A DNA stretch of 64,000 nt from Pleodorina starrii (Eukaryota > Chlorophyta > Chlorophyceae > Chlamydomonadales > Volvocaceae). The first letter of the stretch is position 1, and every line of letters begins with the position of its first letter. Below, in pieces: positions 1 through 12,000 of the stretch. Made by a program: the position numbers and the translations under genes. Where the stretch lies: contig BRXU01000033.1 of NCBI GenBank assembly GCA_030267565.1, positions 1-64,000 of the forward strand, given 5' to 3'. The notes beneath the pieces are model-generated. The model searched no databases and was not told the DNA's origin. It was given only the letters and a program-made list of their open reading frames with translations.

Positions 1-3000
1 CATCACCGGCTTCGGCGGACCGTGGGGCCGCTGGTGGGGGTGCAGATGGTGGTGGGGGTGCTGGTGCTGCGACCCCAGCCCGCCGGCCAGGTGGTGCAAA
101 TGATGCAGATGCGGGGGGCCTTGACCGTGGGGCGGCGGAAAGGAGAGGAAGGGCGGCGGCGAGGGCGGCGGCGGGTGCGGGTGCGTGGGGTGGTGGTGTG
201 ACTGCTGCGCAAAGTCGTGGGGGTCGAACTCGTGGGGGTGCTGGGAGTGCTCGGGCGGCGGCTGGGGGGGCGGCTGCGGCTGCAGGCCTTCCGCCAGCGC
301 GCGGGCGCCCTTCCAGCCGAGACAGTTGTGGGCGAGGTTGAGGGCGGTGAGGGCGGGGTGGGTGGCGAGCACGCGGGCGAGTGGGGGCGCGGCGGCGTCT
401 GGGAGGCTGCAGTAGGAGAGGTCCAGTCGGGTGAGGCCGCGGTTGTCCTCCAGGTCTGCGTGGGGGGGTAGGAGGGACGGGTGGGAGGGAGGGCACAGGA
501 GGGGGAAGGGGGAGGAGTACGGAATCTGTGAGCGCAGGGAGGAGAGCGGAGGAGAGAGGGGAGGGGAGGGGAGAGGGCCCGGCCTCGTGGTTCGGTTTGC
601 TGCAGCAGAGGACAGCCGGGCGGAAGGGATAAGGGACAGGGGAGGGGAGGTGTGGGAGGGTGAGGGGAGGGAGAGGGGCGAGGGGAGGGGAGGGGAAGGG
701 GAGGGGCGGGGAGGGGGGGAGGGGAGGGAGGGGAGGGGAGGGGCGGGGAGGGAGGGCGAGTTGGGGGAGGGGGAGGGTGCGGGGGAGGGGCGATGGGAGG
801 GGAGGGCGAGGGGAGGGGTGGGTGAGGTGGAGGGGTGGGGAGGGGCGGGAGGGGAGGGTGGGGGAGGGTGAGGGGCGGGGAGGGGAGGGGCGTGGGGGGG
901 AGGGGGAGGGGAGGGGAGGGGAGGTTGAGGGGAGGGGAGGGGAAGGGGAGGGTGAGCGGGAGGGAGGGGTATGGGGAGTGGGCGGGCCGAGGGGAGGGAG
1001 GGGGGGAGGGGAGGGGAGGGGAGGGAGGGAGGGGGGGGAGGGGGAGGGAGGGGAGGGGAGGGGGGGGAGGGAGGGGGGGAGGGGAGGGGAGGGGGGAGGG
1101 GGGAGGGGAGGGGAGGGGGGGGGGGAGGGGGGAGGGGGGAGGAGGGGAGGGAGGGGAGGGAGGGGGGGGAGGGAGGGAGGGGGGGGGAGGGGAGGGGGAG
1201 GGAGGGGAGGGGGGGAGGGAGGGGGGAGGGGGGGGGAGGGGAGGGGGAGGGAGGGGAGGGAGGGGAGGGGGGAGGGAGGGGGGAGGAGGGGAGGGGGGGA
1301 GGGAGGGGGGGGGGAGGGGGGAGGGGGGGGGGGAGGGAGGGGGGGGGGGGAGGGGAGGGGGGGGGGGGGGGGAGGGGAGGGGAGGGGGGGGGGGGAGGGG
1401 AGGGGGGAGGGGGGAGGGAGGGAGGGGGAGGGAGGGGGGGGGAGGGGGGAGGGGAGGGGGGGGGGGGAGGGGGGGGGAGGAGGGGGGGGGAGGGGAGGGG
1501 GGGGGGAGGGGAGGAGGGGGGGGGGAGGGGGGAGGGGGGAGGGAGGGGGAGGGGGGAGGGGGGGGAGGGGGGGGGGAGGGGAGGGGGGGAGGGGAGGGAG
1601 GGGGAGGGGGGGAGGGGGGGGGAGGGGGAGGGGGGGGGGAGGGGGAGGGGAGGGGGGGGGGGGGGGGGGGAGGGAGGAGGGGAGGGGGGGGGGAGGGGGG
1701 GGAGGGGGGGGAGGGGAGGGGGGAGGGGAGGGGGGGGGGGAGGGGGGAGGGGGGGGAGGGGGGGGAGGGGGGGGAGGGGAGGGGAGGGGGGAGGGAGGGG
1801 GAGGGGGGGGGGAGGGAGGAGGGGGGGGGGGGGAGGGAGGGGAGGGGGGGGAGGGGGGGAGGGGAGGAGGGAGGGGGGGAGGAGGGAGGGGAGGGGAGGG
1901 GAGGGGGAGGGGAGGGGAGGGGAGGGGAGGGGAGGGGAGGGGAGGGGAGAAGCAGAACTTCAGCTCACCCCATCCCCACCCTCCACCCACCCAGACACGC
2001 GCCCAGCAATGCCCAGCCACACCCATCCCATCCCTTCCCATCCCCCAACCGCCATCCCTCTCCCCCCTTACCCCCCTTACCCACCCTTGCACAGCGCCGT
2101 CATGCCGGTCTCTGAGAAGCGGTTCTGAGACAGGTCCAGCAGCTGCAGCGAGGCGTTGAGAGCCAGGCTCTGGTACAGCACCGACAGAGCGCCGTCGCCC
2201 AGACCGCAGCCGGACAGCAGCAGGACCTGACCGGGGGGGCGGGCGGGGGAGGAAGGGGGCTCAGGGAGTGATATGCTCCCTGGGGAAGGGGGCGTGTGCG
2301 TGTGTATGTGCGGGTGGGGGAGAGGGAGAGGGAGTCATCCATGCATATGCCGGAGCCCGTGAACGGGAGGGAGGGGAGGTAGGTGGGTGTGTGGGCTTGT
2401 CCCTCCTGAAGCCCCTCCCTCCCTAACCCGCCTCCCCCCCAAAACTCGCCCCACCTGCAGGTGTCTGTTCTCCGCCAGGTTGCCCGCCAGCGCTGCGAAG
2501 CCCGCATCCCCCAGGGGGCAGCCGCTGAGGTGCAGGCGGCGCAGGCGGCAGCGCAGGGAGGGGTGCAGCAGGGGGGCCAGGCGGGACAGCGCGGGGGGAC
2601 CCAGGGCGGGGTTGCCGTGGAGCTCCAACTGGTCCAGGGAGGGGGGGCGGGGGGCGGGGCAGGGAGGGCGGCAGGGAGGTGGTGGGTATACCGTAGAACG
2701 TAGTTGAAGCAAGTGGTTGGGACATGGGAGGAGAAATGAGAACGAACCGCAGCCGAGTACCTGCGGGTGTGGGCAGAGGAGGAGATCGGACGGTCTCGTC
2801 GAACCCTTCACCTCCGCAGCGGCGGGCCTCACCGCTCGCCCTCGCCAGCTCCGCCCTCCCTGTCCCTCTCCCCCGCTGCCTCTCGAGTCCCTCTCCCTCC
2901 TCCTCCCCTTCTTCGCTCCCCTGTCCCTCTCCCTCCCCCTCCCCCTCCCTCTCCTCCTCCTCCTCCTCCCCCTCCCCAAGCTGCAAGCAGCGCTCACCTC

Positions 3001-6000
3001 CTCTATGGCGGGTCGCGCCCTCACCAGTGCCACCAGCCCCTCCACCGCACTGCGGCTCATCACCCCTCCCACAGCCCGCAGGCCCTTGATGGCGTCGGCG
3101 GGAAGAGACTGCCGCCGCAGGGTAGCCGAAGAAACAGGGCGGAGGCGGGGACGGGGGCGGGGCCGGGGACGGTTAAGAAGAAGGATAGCACCGCCGCAGC
3201 GAATGAAGAGACGGAGACGGCAGTAGCGAGGAGCGGACCCTGAGCGGACCCTGAAGCGGACCCCAGAAAGACACACCGAATCGTCAGCCGGTCACTCTGC
3301 CGTCAGTTAGATTTTGCCCAACCCTACCCCTCAGCCCACCCCTTCACCTTTCTTTCGTTTCCATCCCACCAACACCGCCACCACCCCCACCACCACCCAC
3401 CACCCACCCCGCCTACCCCCCACCCACCAAACCCAAACCCCAACCTCCCCACGCCCCACCCCACCTTGATGGACGAGTACACCACCCCAAAGTCGCCCAG
3501 CGTCAGTCGGGGCCCGAAATCCAGATCCAGGATCGCGGATTCGGTCTCTGCCGCCTGCGCCAGCCGGCGGCTGACCTGCTGCTCCGAAACCTTTACCAGC
3601 TCTCCCTCCAGGGGGGTGAAGGGCTTCATGTCGGAAGGCTGCGGCCGCCAGGAGGCGGGCTGGAGGGCCTCCTTGAAGGCACCCAGGGCGGCGAGCTGGA
3701 AGGGGGCGCGGTGGGGCAGGAGCGAGCGAGTGAGCGAGTGCGGGCGGGAGGAGGGAGGAGAGGAGGGGGATAAAAAGCGTTGTCTTGAGGCCTGGAGCCG
3801 GCATGGGGCTGGGGAGGGCTTGGGGCTGATGAGGGCTTGGGGGGCTGAACTGGCTGGATTGTTTGTTGGGGCCCCGAAGGGGATTTGGGGGCTGTGCCCA
3901 GGGTAGGGAAGGGGGGGTGCCCCGCGGTGCCGTGTAGCACTTCTGGATGGAGGGGTGCTAATGGGGCCTGGTGTACGGCACACCGTACTGTCGTACCGCC
4001 GTACTCACCTCTGTGTCGCCGCTGGCCACCACCTCCCATGCGTCCAGCACCGGCTCCAACCGCTGCCGCTGCTCGTCACTGCCGTAATCCAGCGTCGCCG
4101 CCGCGGCAGCGGCGGCGGCAGCGGCCGCCGCCGTCGCCGCACGCTCCGCGCCGGACGTCGTACTCATCAGTTCTCGACCGAGGCTGTGATGCGGATGGTG
4201 CTGTTGTTGCTGCTGGTAGGATGGAGTCGAGGGAATGGATGGCTGCTGTAGGTTCCAGGCAACGCCGCGCGTCCTATCCGTGACGCCGGCGCTCCAAACG
4301 CTGTTGCCGGAGCCGTTTCTCGTACCGCCGCCTGCCGTGCCTGCCGTACCCGTACTGTCAAACGCCGAACCCGGACGCGCAGCGGCGTCGGAAGCCTGCT
4401 GCAGCTCGTGGAGGTGGTTGAGATAGTGGCCGTGACGGTTGTTGGTTAGGTGCAACGAATAGTACGGCACGGGGTGGGGCGGCATGGAGTGGTAGGCGGA
4501 GCCCGGAGTGCCGGCGTTGTCGTACGCGCTCGCACCGCTGCCGAAGCGCCCGGCGCCGGCGGTGGTGGCGGCGGTGACGGTGTGCGCGTGGTGTTGCATG
4601 AAGCGGAGGTGGCGGGCGGGGGAGTCGTCGGAGGGCTCCGGGGAGGTGTTGGCGGGGTCGCGGGTGGAGGCCGCAGACCCGTGGGTCGTTCCTGCGGCGG
4701 CTGGTTCCGGTCGGTGTCGAGTGGAGGGCCACCAGAAGAAGCCCGACTTCGGAGCGGAAGGCGGTGGAAGGGGCAGTGGAAGGGGAGGAAAGGGGAGGGA
4801 GAGGGGAGGAAAGGGGCCTTGGTGGGTTTGGCTTCCGGCGCGTGAGTTGCGGCTCCTGAATGCGGCCTGCCTGCCTTAGTCAGTGAGTGAGTACGACGTA
4901 CCGGTACGACATGCGACGCGCTGGGTTCCGCCGCTTGCGCAGCGCTCCTCCCCTCCCGGTCCCCAGCCCATTGGGTGCGTCCCCATTGGGGTTCGATAAC
5001 TTCGATTGCCTTCCTTCCGTGCCCGGTCCCCGGTCCCCGGTCCCCGGTCCCCTCCCTCACCTGCTGCAGCATGTTCTCCCGCCCCGACTCGCCGTGTCGC
5101 CGCATGCGCAGCACCGCCCCTCTCAGCCCCTGACGCAGAGGACCCGCCAGCTCGTCGTTGGGGTCCTCACTGCCCAGCGGGACCTCGATGTAGCGGGCGG
5201 CTGGGGGGAGGGGGGAGGGAGTTGCAAGGGAGGAAAGGAGGAGGGGAGGAGGGGCAGGGGCAGGGGAGGAGGGGGCAGGAGGAGCGAAAAAGGACAGTCG
5301 GATTCGTGTGGGTGTGTGTGGGTGTGTGTGGGTGTGTGTGCCGCGGCGATGGACAGAGGCACCAAGGTGCCGAGGTGGCGAGGTGGCGAGGTACCCTCCC
5401 CCCATACGTCGCCGAACGGGGGACCCTACTCCCACTCACTCTCCCACACAACCCTGGGATAACCGGTAAGACTGGTAACAGGCACTTCGGTATCTACTAA
5501 CTACTACAGCCCCGCAGAGTTTGCCTGTGCGTCGCCCCCATCCCGCAGCGGTTTGTTCTCTACTGCCCTCCCGCCCCTCGCCCCCATCATGCGGCTCACC
5601 CTCTTCCTCAGCAAGCCTCCGCGCCTCCGCCTGATCACAACAACAACAACAACAACAACAACAGTAGCAGCATCAGTATCAGCATCATCATCATGAGCAG
5701 CATCAGCAGCAGAGGTTTCCAGCAGCGGAAAGAGCAGTGGCAGCGGCCCTAACAGCAGGGTGCGGAGCACTGCGAACTGCGCGCTTTGCGTAGAATGCGC
5801 TTGGGAAGGTGGGGAGCGCATACGGTAGCGGCGCTCTCAGGCGCCTACGAACCGTTCGACACCCCGCGGAAGGAGGGGAGCGGAGGGGGGAGGGGAGGGG
5901 CCCAGCTGCTCGAACGCACCGCAGGCTGGGTTACGCCACCTCGGCAACGCAGAATTGGGCATCTGGCCAGCCGTTGCGAGTGGGCCAAGTGACCCATGGG

Positions 6001-9000
6001 TCTGTCGTCCGCTGGCTCGCTTGGCCGTCCGTCCCTCCCTTCCCCCACCCACCCTTCCACTCACCTCCCGGAACGCCCTCCGCGCCGCCAGCGCCGCCTT
6101 CCTCTTCACCCCGTGTTCCATTCGGGCCAACAGCGCGTCCGAGTTTAGCAGCGCTGAGTTGGAGGTTGTGTGCATCTGAGCCAGCGTCTGATCCAGGGTG
6201 AGCTGCGGAGGGACGTCAGTAAAGGGGTTTTAGGGTTTTAGGGGGGTTTTAGGGTTTTGGGGGCAGTAAATGTGAAGTCAGTCGAGAATTGACACGGAGT
6301 ATGACGTAATGACGTAATTCAAGGGGGTTAATCAAGCAAGGTAACGCGGTATCGTGGGCGAGGGGACGGAGAGAAAAGTACTCCGAATACCGGTAGGCAA
6401 GCGAAGAGGGGCTGGGCTGGGGGGTGATGATGGCGGGGAGCGGCAAGGGGCCGAAGGGGGGCTGACGGGGGACTTGAGGGGGACGTGTGGGCAAGGCGGG
6501 CGAGGGGTGGTGGCGGGGAGGAGTGGGCGGCTCGACGGCGATAAGGATCACCGGGGGAGAAGGCCGCCGCCAGCCGGCCCCCCCATAACCCCACAACCCC
6601 ATAACCCGTCTTCCGTTGTCTCAGAGCCCCTTCGGGGATCCAAAAGCCCCTTTCCGGGGATTGAAAACCCACACAACCGCAAAACCCTAAAACCCTAAAA
6701 CCCTGGCACCCAGCTCCCCACCCACTCACCAGACCCAGCTCTTGATCCGTCACCAGCTCATCCTCCTTCTCCTCGGGCTCCTCAGCACTGTCATCCGCGC
6801 CGCCCACGGCACCCGCCCACGACACGAAATCCAACTTCCGCAGCCTAACTGCCGCCGCCGCCGCCGCCGTCGGCGCGGCTTCCGTCGCGGCCTGTCCCGC
6901 CGCCGCCGCCGCCGCCGCTGCCGCGGACATGACATCGGAGTTGGTGCCAGCGCCCGTGCCCGCGGCGGCATCAGCCGCCGCCGCCGCCGCCGCCGCCGCG
7001 AAATTCGACTTTGCGCCGGTGGCGGCGCTGGCGCCGCCGGCCGCGGCGATGCTGCTGTGGCGCGAGGAGATGCTGTCGCCGGCGGCGGTTCGGCGGTCGA
7101 GCAGCGGCGGCAGCGCCACCGTCGCCGCCGGCGCCGTCGGGTCCGGCAGCGCCGCCAGACTGCCCGCGTCCGCCGCCGACGTGAGGTTCATGTATTGGGC
7201 GTATCCTCTGAGAACCTCGTCTGGAACCTGCGTCAAGAATCCGCACACCCTTTCCTTGTTGAGACTGCGAGAGCGAGAAGCCCACCCAGTCACCCGACCC
7301 GCGACCCAGTGACCCGCGGGTCATGACCCCGGTCACCCGAACCGCGACCCAGTCACCCGCGGGTCATGACCCAGTCACCCTGCCGCCCCCCCATACACAC
7401 AAAAAGGGCCCTCATTACCTTCTCCGTCTCCACCGCCGCCATCATCCGCCCCAGCCGCCAACGACGGGCCTCCAACGGGTCGTCCGTCTCCGGGTCATCC
7501 CCATTGCCGCTGTTGTTATTGCTGCTACTGGCGTTGGTGGTACTGTGGTTGAAATTGCGCGAGCGCGCGCCGCCGCCCTCAGAGACGCCAGCGATGGCGG
7601 CGGCGGCGGCCGCGCCGCCGCTGCCCAGCGCAAACGCCGTCGCCATCTCGGACGACCCGCCGCCGCCGCCGCCATCCGCCGCCTTCCCCAACTTGAAGCG
7701 CAGGTCCCGCGGCGACGGCGTCTGCCGACCTCCCGCCGCCGCGGCGGCGGCGGCATCGCCGCCGCCTCCGCGCTCAGTGCGGTTCGGCGATGCGGTCAAC
7801 GACTGACGTCGGTGCACCGAGGCGGGGCACCGTGGGTCGGGATGACTGCCGCCGCCGCCGCCGCCGCCGCCCGCCGCCGCCGCCGCCGGCGCTGCGCCCG
7901 TGGCGGAGATTCGGTGCTGGTTTTGATGCTGCTGGTGATGGTGCTGGTGCTGTTGGTGGTGGTGGTGGTGCGGGTGCGGCGCGGATTGGGGGTGAGCGGG
8001 ATGGAGATGCGAGTGGCCATGGCCGTGGCCATGCCCGTGGGCATGGGCGTGGGCGTGGCCGTGTGGTTGCGGCTGCGTCAAAGGATGAAGCTGACTGAAG
8101 GAGGCGTGGGGGGAGTGAGGCGGGCTGCCCGGTGCGCCCCGCTGGCTGTGGCCGTATCCGCGGCCTGCGCCGTTCTGCGATTGGCGCAGGTTGGGGTGCT
8201 CCCCGGTGACGCTGCGGCGGCGGGGACTGCTGCCGCTGCGCTGCGTGCCGCCGCTGCGGCGGCGGCCGCCGTTGACGCCGTAGGTGGGACTGCCGCCGGC
8301 TCCGCCGCCGCCGCCGCCACTGCCGTGGGGTGAGGCGCCTCGCTCCAGCTCGCCGAGTATGTCGAGGGTCTCCGAGGGGGCGTGGGCCAGCAGCAGGGCG
8401 CGTGTCTTGGGGGAGAGCGTTCCGGGGTCCCTTCGGGGGCGGGTGATGGTGGGCGCAGAGGTGGGCGCAGAGGTGGGTGCAGAGGTGGGTGAGGAGAGGA
8501 GAGCACGGGGCAGGACAGTCTTGGCTCGCTCCGGATTAGGGCTTCAGGGTTTCCCGCCTTTCCCCCAACACACACACCAGCACCACCACCGCTCCCCAAA
8601 CCTGCCACACAACCCACCTGCCGTCTCCCCCCAAAACGCGGCCTATCCGTGGACACCCCTAAAAACCCTAAAACCCTGAAATCCTAAAACCCCAAAACGG
8701 GTCGCTCACTGGTCCAGCAGTTCCAGAAGGACGGGCGCCGCTTCGGCGGTGGAGTGCGCGGAAGCGGCTGCTCCCCGCCAGCCCACTGAGTTACTCGAGA
8801 AGAAGTGACCAGTCGCCTTTCTGGTGGGGTGCACCTGGCCCTTGATGTTGACCTGGGCAGGGACAGGGAAGGGCGGGAGAGGAGCGGAGGGACGGAGGGT
8901 CAGGGGGGCGGGGGCGGAGGGGAGGTAAGGAAAGGGTAAGGAAAGAGGCGGCGAAATGGACGGCAGGTAACGAGTGTGTCATTCACCAAGCAATCAGATA

Positions 9001-12000
9001 CGGTAACGGCACTGGACGGGCAGCGGCGGGACGCAGTCCAACCCACACACCTCGTTTCCTTGGCTGTAGTCCGTACTATTCCAATATGCCACCCACCCAC
9101 CCATATAAAGGAGCATATCACTCCCTGAACCCACCCACCCACTCGCTCACACCCCCACCCACTCGCTCACACCCCCACCCATCCACCCACCCACCCACCC
9201 ACCCACCCACCCACCCACCCACCCACCCACCCACCCACCCACCCACCCACCCACCCACCCACCCACCCACCCACCCACCCACCCACCCACCCACCCACCC
9301 ACCCACCCACCCACCCACCCACCCACCCACCCACCCACCCACCCACCCACCCACCCACCCACCCACCCACCCACCCACCCACCCACCCACCCACCCACTC
9401 GCTCACACCCCCACTCACTCGGTAGCCCGGCACGCCCTTGGGCCCCGGCAGAGGCATCAACAGACCCCCTCCGCTGGACAGAGACACCGGGGTGCAGGGC
9501 AGGTGCTCCACACGGCGGGAGGTGGCGGAGAAGCTGCGGGGGGGGGTAGGCAAGTACGGCAGCACAAAAGTACGGCATCCACGGAGGTACCGGTAGGTGG
9601 CGTCAGTGGGCAGTACGGCAGAGGCGGCTGGGGCACAGGGCCAGAACGTCACCGGACCGGGGCCATGGTTGACGCCGCCATTGGGCGATGGGAGGTTGTA
9701 TGTAGCCTTCTAGCCCCACCCAGCCCCCGCACCCCCTCCCGCGCTGCGCAAGAAGCGAAGGCCCTCTTGACGTGCGGGGAGCGTGCGGGGAGGTGCCGGA
9801 TGTCCCCTCACCCCACCTCAGACCTCACCTCACCTCACTCCACCTCGACCCAAGCCCGCATAGTGCCCTCTCCTGACCGGTAAGAGGTCATCGTGCCTGT
9901 CAGTCTCTCTCTTATCCCTCCTGCCACCCCCAAGCCCCAAACCCCGGAATACCGGAATCCGAAACGCTTCCCTTCCCAGCCAACCCACAGCCGCCCCCGT
10001 CCCCGCCCCCCTTTCCGGCCAGGCAAACCCCACCCCAGGCGACCCACAGCAAACCCGAAGACGCCACCCCGAAACCCAAACCCAAAGACGCCAACTCCCA
10101 AACCCGAAGACGCAACCCCCGAACCCAAACGGTATTTTCTTTTTACCCCCCAAACCCAAACCCAAATTCAAATCCAACCCCAACCCCAACCCCAACCCCA
10201 ACCCCAACCCCAACCCCAACCTCAAACTTAAACCCAAACCCAAAATCGGAGGCGCGACCCACAGCTGCTTTATGGCCCGGTCGTCCAGCTTGCTGAGGGC
10301 CGCTCGAACAGCGGGTCGTACATTGATCTCCGCTACCTCCCGGAGCAGAGGAGCCAACTCGGCGTCCACGAGAGCAGACGAAGCGGCGGCGGCGTCGAAC
10401 GCGTCGGCGGCGGCGCCGCCACCGCCGGGGCCGCCGCCAGGCGCGCCGCCGGCGGCGGAGCCCAGGAGCGCCTCCGCCTCACTGACCTCCAGCTCGGGAC
10501 TGTGAGAGGGGCAGCGCAGTGGCGGGGTACGGTAGCACCGTAGATAATTGAGATGTCACCCGGAGGCGGCGGGGGCCGACAGAGAGCAACGAAGCTGGAA
10601 AGGGGGGCCGGAGAGAGGGTCGCATGGGCACACTCCTGTGAGAGGTCTCGTTCTTTTCCCTAAAACTCGTTTAAAACCCTAAAACGAGTCTAAAACCCTA
10701 AAACCAGCCGTGGGGCTAAAACCCCAGCCAGCTCGGAGCCCCGAGAGGGATGGGCCCGCTGACAACTCACGATGCAGGCATCTTCTGGAGACCCGGCTGT
10801 ACGATCGCCCCTCGGCCCGGCCGTACAAAGTTGGCGAGGACTTCCGTACGAGTGACGTTTGGCGGCAGCGCCGAAACCGCCTCCGACGCCACCGACTGGT
10901 CGTCGAAGCGCGTAGGGCTTGCGCCGCGCGCCGACGCCGCCGCCGCCGCCGCTGCACCGTCCGGTGGGTCGATCTGCCGGGCATTCAGCTCCTGCATTAT
11001 GGCGCTGGCGATCGCCGCCGTCGACGGCGACGGCACTGGCGAGCCGCCGCCGCCACCCGCCTGCGACGTCCGGTAGTTGGCCGCCGGCAGCGGCGCCGCC
11101 GCGCGGCGGTACGGCGCCAGCGGCGACTGAAATGCCGCCGCCGCCGTCGCGACGTTGCCGGCGACGCGCATTGATGGCGTGCGGCCGGCGCCGCCTCCGC
11201 CAACGACGCCGGGGAGCATCCGCGCCGACGCCGACGCGGAGACGCCAGCGTCGTCGCCGTCGAGCCCATGTACTGCACCAGCTGCTGCCGCCACCGCCGC
11301 CGTCGGCGTCGCCGCTCGCTTAATGCGCGCGAAACGGAACGTGCCGAATTGCGATGAGTCGACCATTGCGCGTTGCCGCGCCGACAGGCCCACCTTGCTC
11401 GGGCTGCCCGGCGTTCCCGGCGGCGTTCCGTATCTGTCGTACCCACCGCCGGCGCCGTACGGGTCCGATGTGCCGGGTCGTGACGTGACGCCGGCGGCGA
11501 CGGGCAGCAGGAGCGAGCCGCCGCCGGAGGCGTAACCAGCGCTGGGGGCGGCGCCGGAGGAGCTGAGTTGTACGGCAGCTCGTCCCGCGGTGGACGCGGA
11601 CCTGGGTGTGTGAGGGGAGAGACGAGTGGGCATTGTGGGAGGGCGGTTCCCGAGCATCGTATTTGGGGTTCTGGGAAGGGCTAAGAGAGCGTCAGATGGA
11701 GGAGGTGAGCTAGGCGAATTTGGGCGGATTGTGGGGCGAATCCGCGGAGAGGGAGAGCGGCGCTGCGGGCGGTTGGTGATTGATTGGGAGGCCCGGTCGC
11801 AAGACCAGGCGGCAGGGAGGTGGAAGGCTGAGCGTATCGGAGGCAACATGCCAACATGCCAACTGCGGCGGAGGCCGAATACCATGCAGCTACGGCTTTG
11901 CTGAGTGAGTGGAGTGGAGCAACGGGGAGCGCCGTTCGGCGCCAGCTTTCCAAGATACGGTATCACGCTGGTCAAAAACATGCCGGTACGGCACACGACG

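Noticed and set aside
660..2159. 499-aa plus-strand frame (and overlapping 426- and 385-aa frames) rich in Gly, Glu and Arg
   Set aside because: Pure translation of the G/A repeat tract; three frames are open at once, and the region is an intron of the minus-strand gene.
9086..9883. 265-aa plus-strand frame with long THPP repeats and minus-strand WVGG frames
   Set aside because: Translation of the CCCA microsatellite in an intron.
6228..10705. Telomere-type repeats as a chromosome end
   Set aside because: Arrays are short, degenerate, in both orientations and surrounded by coding exons.
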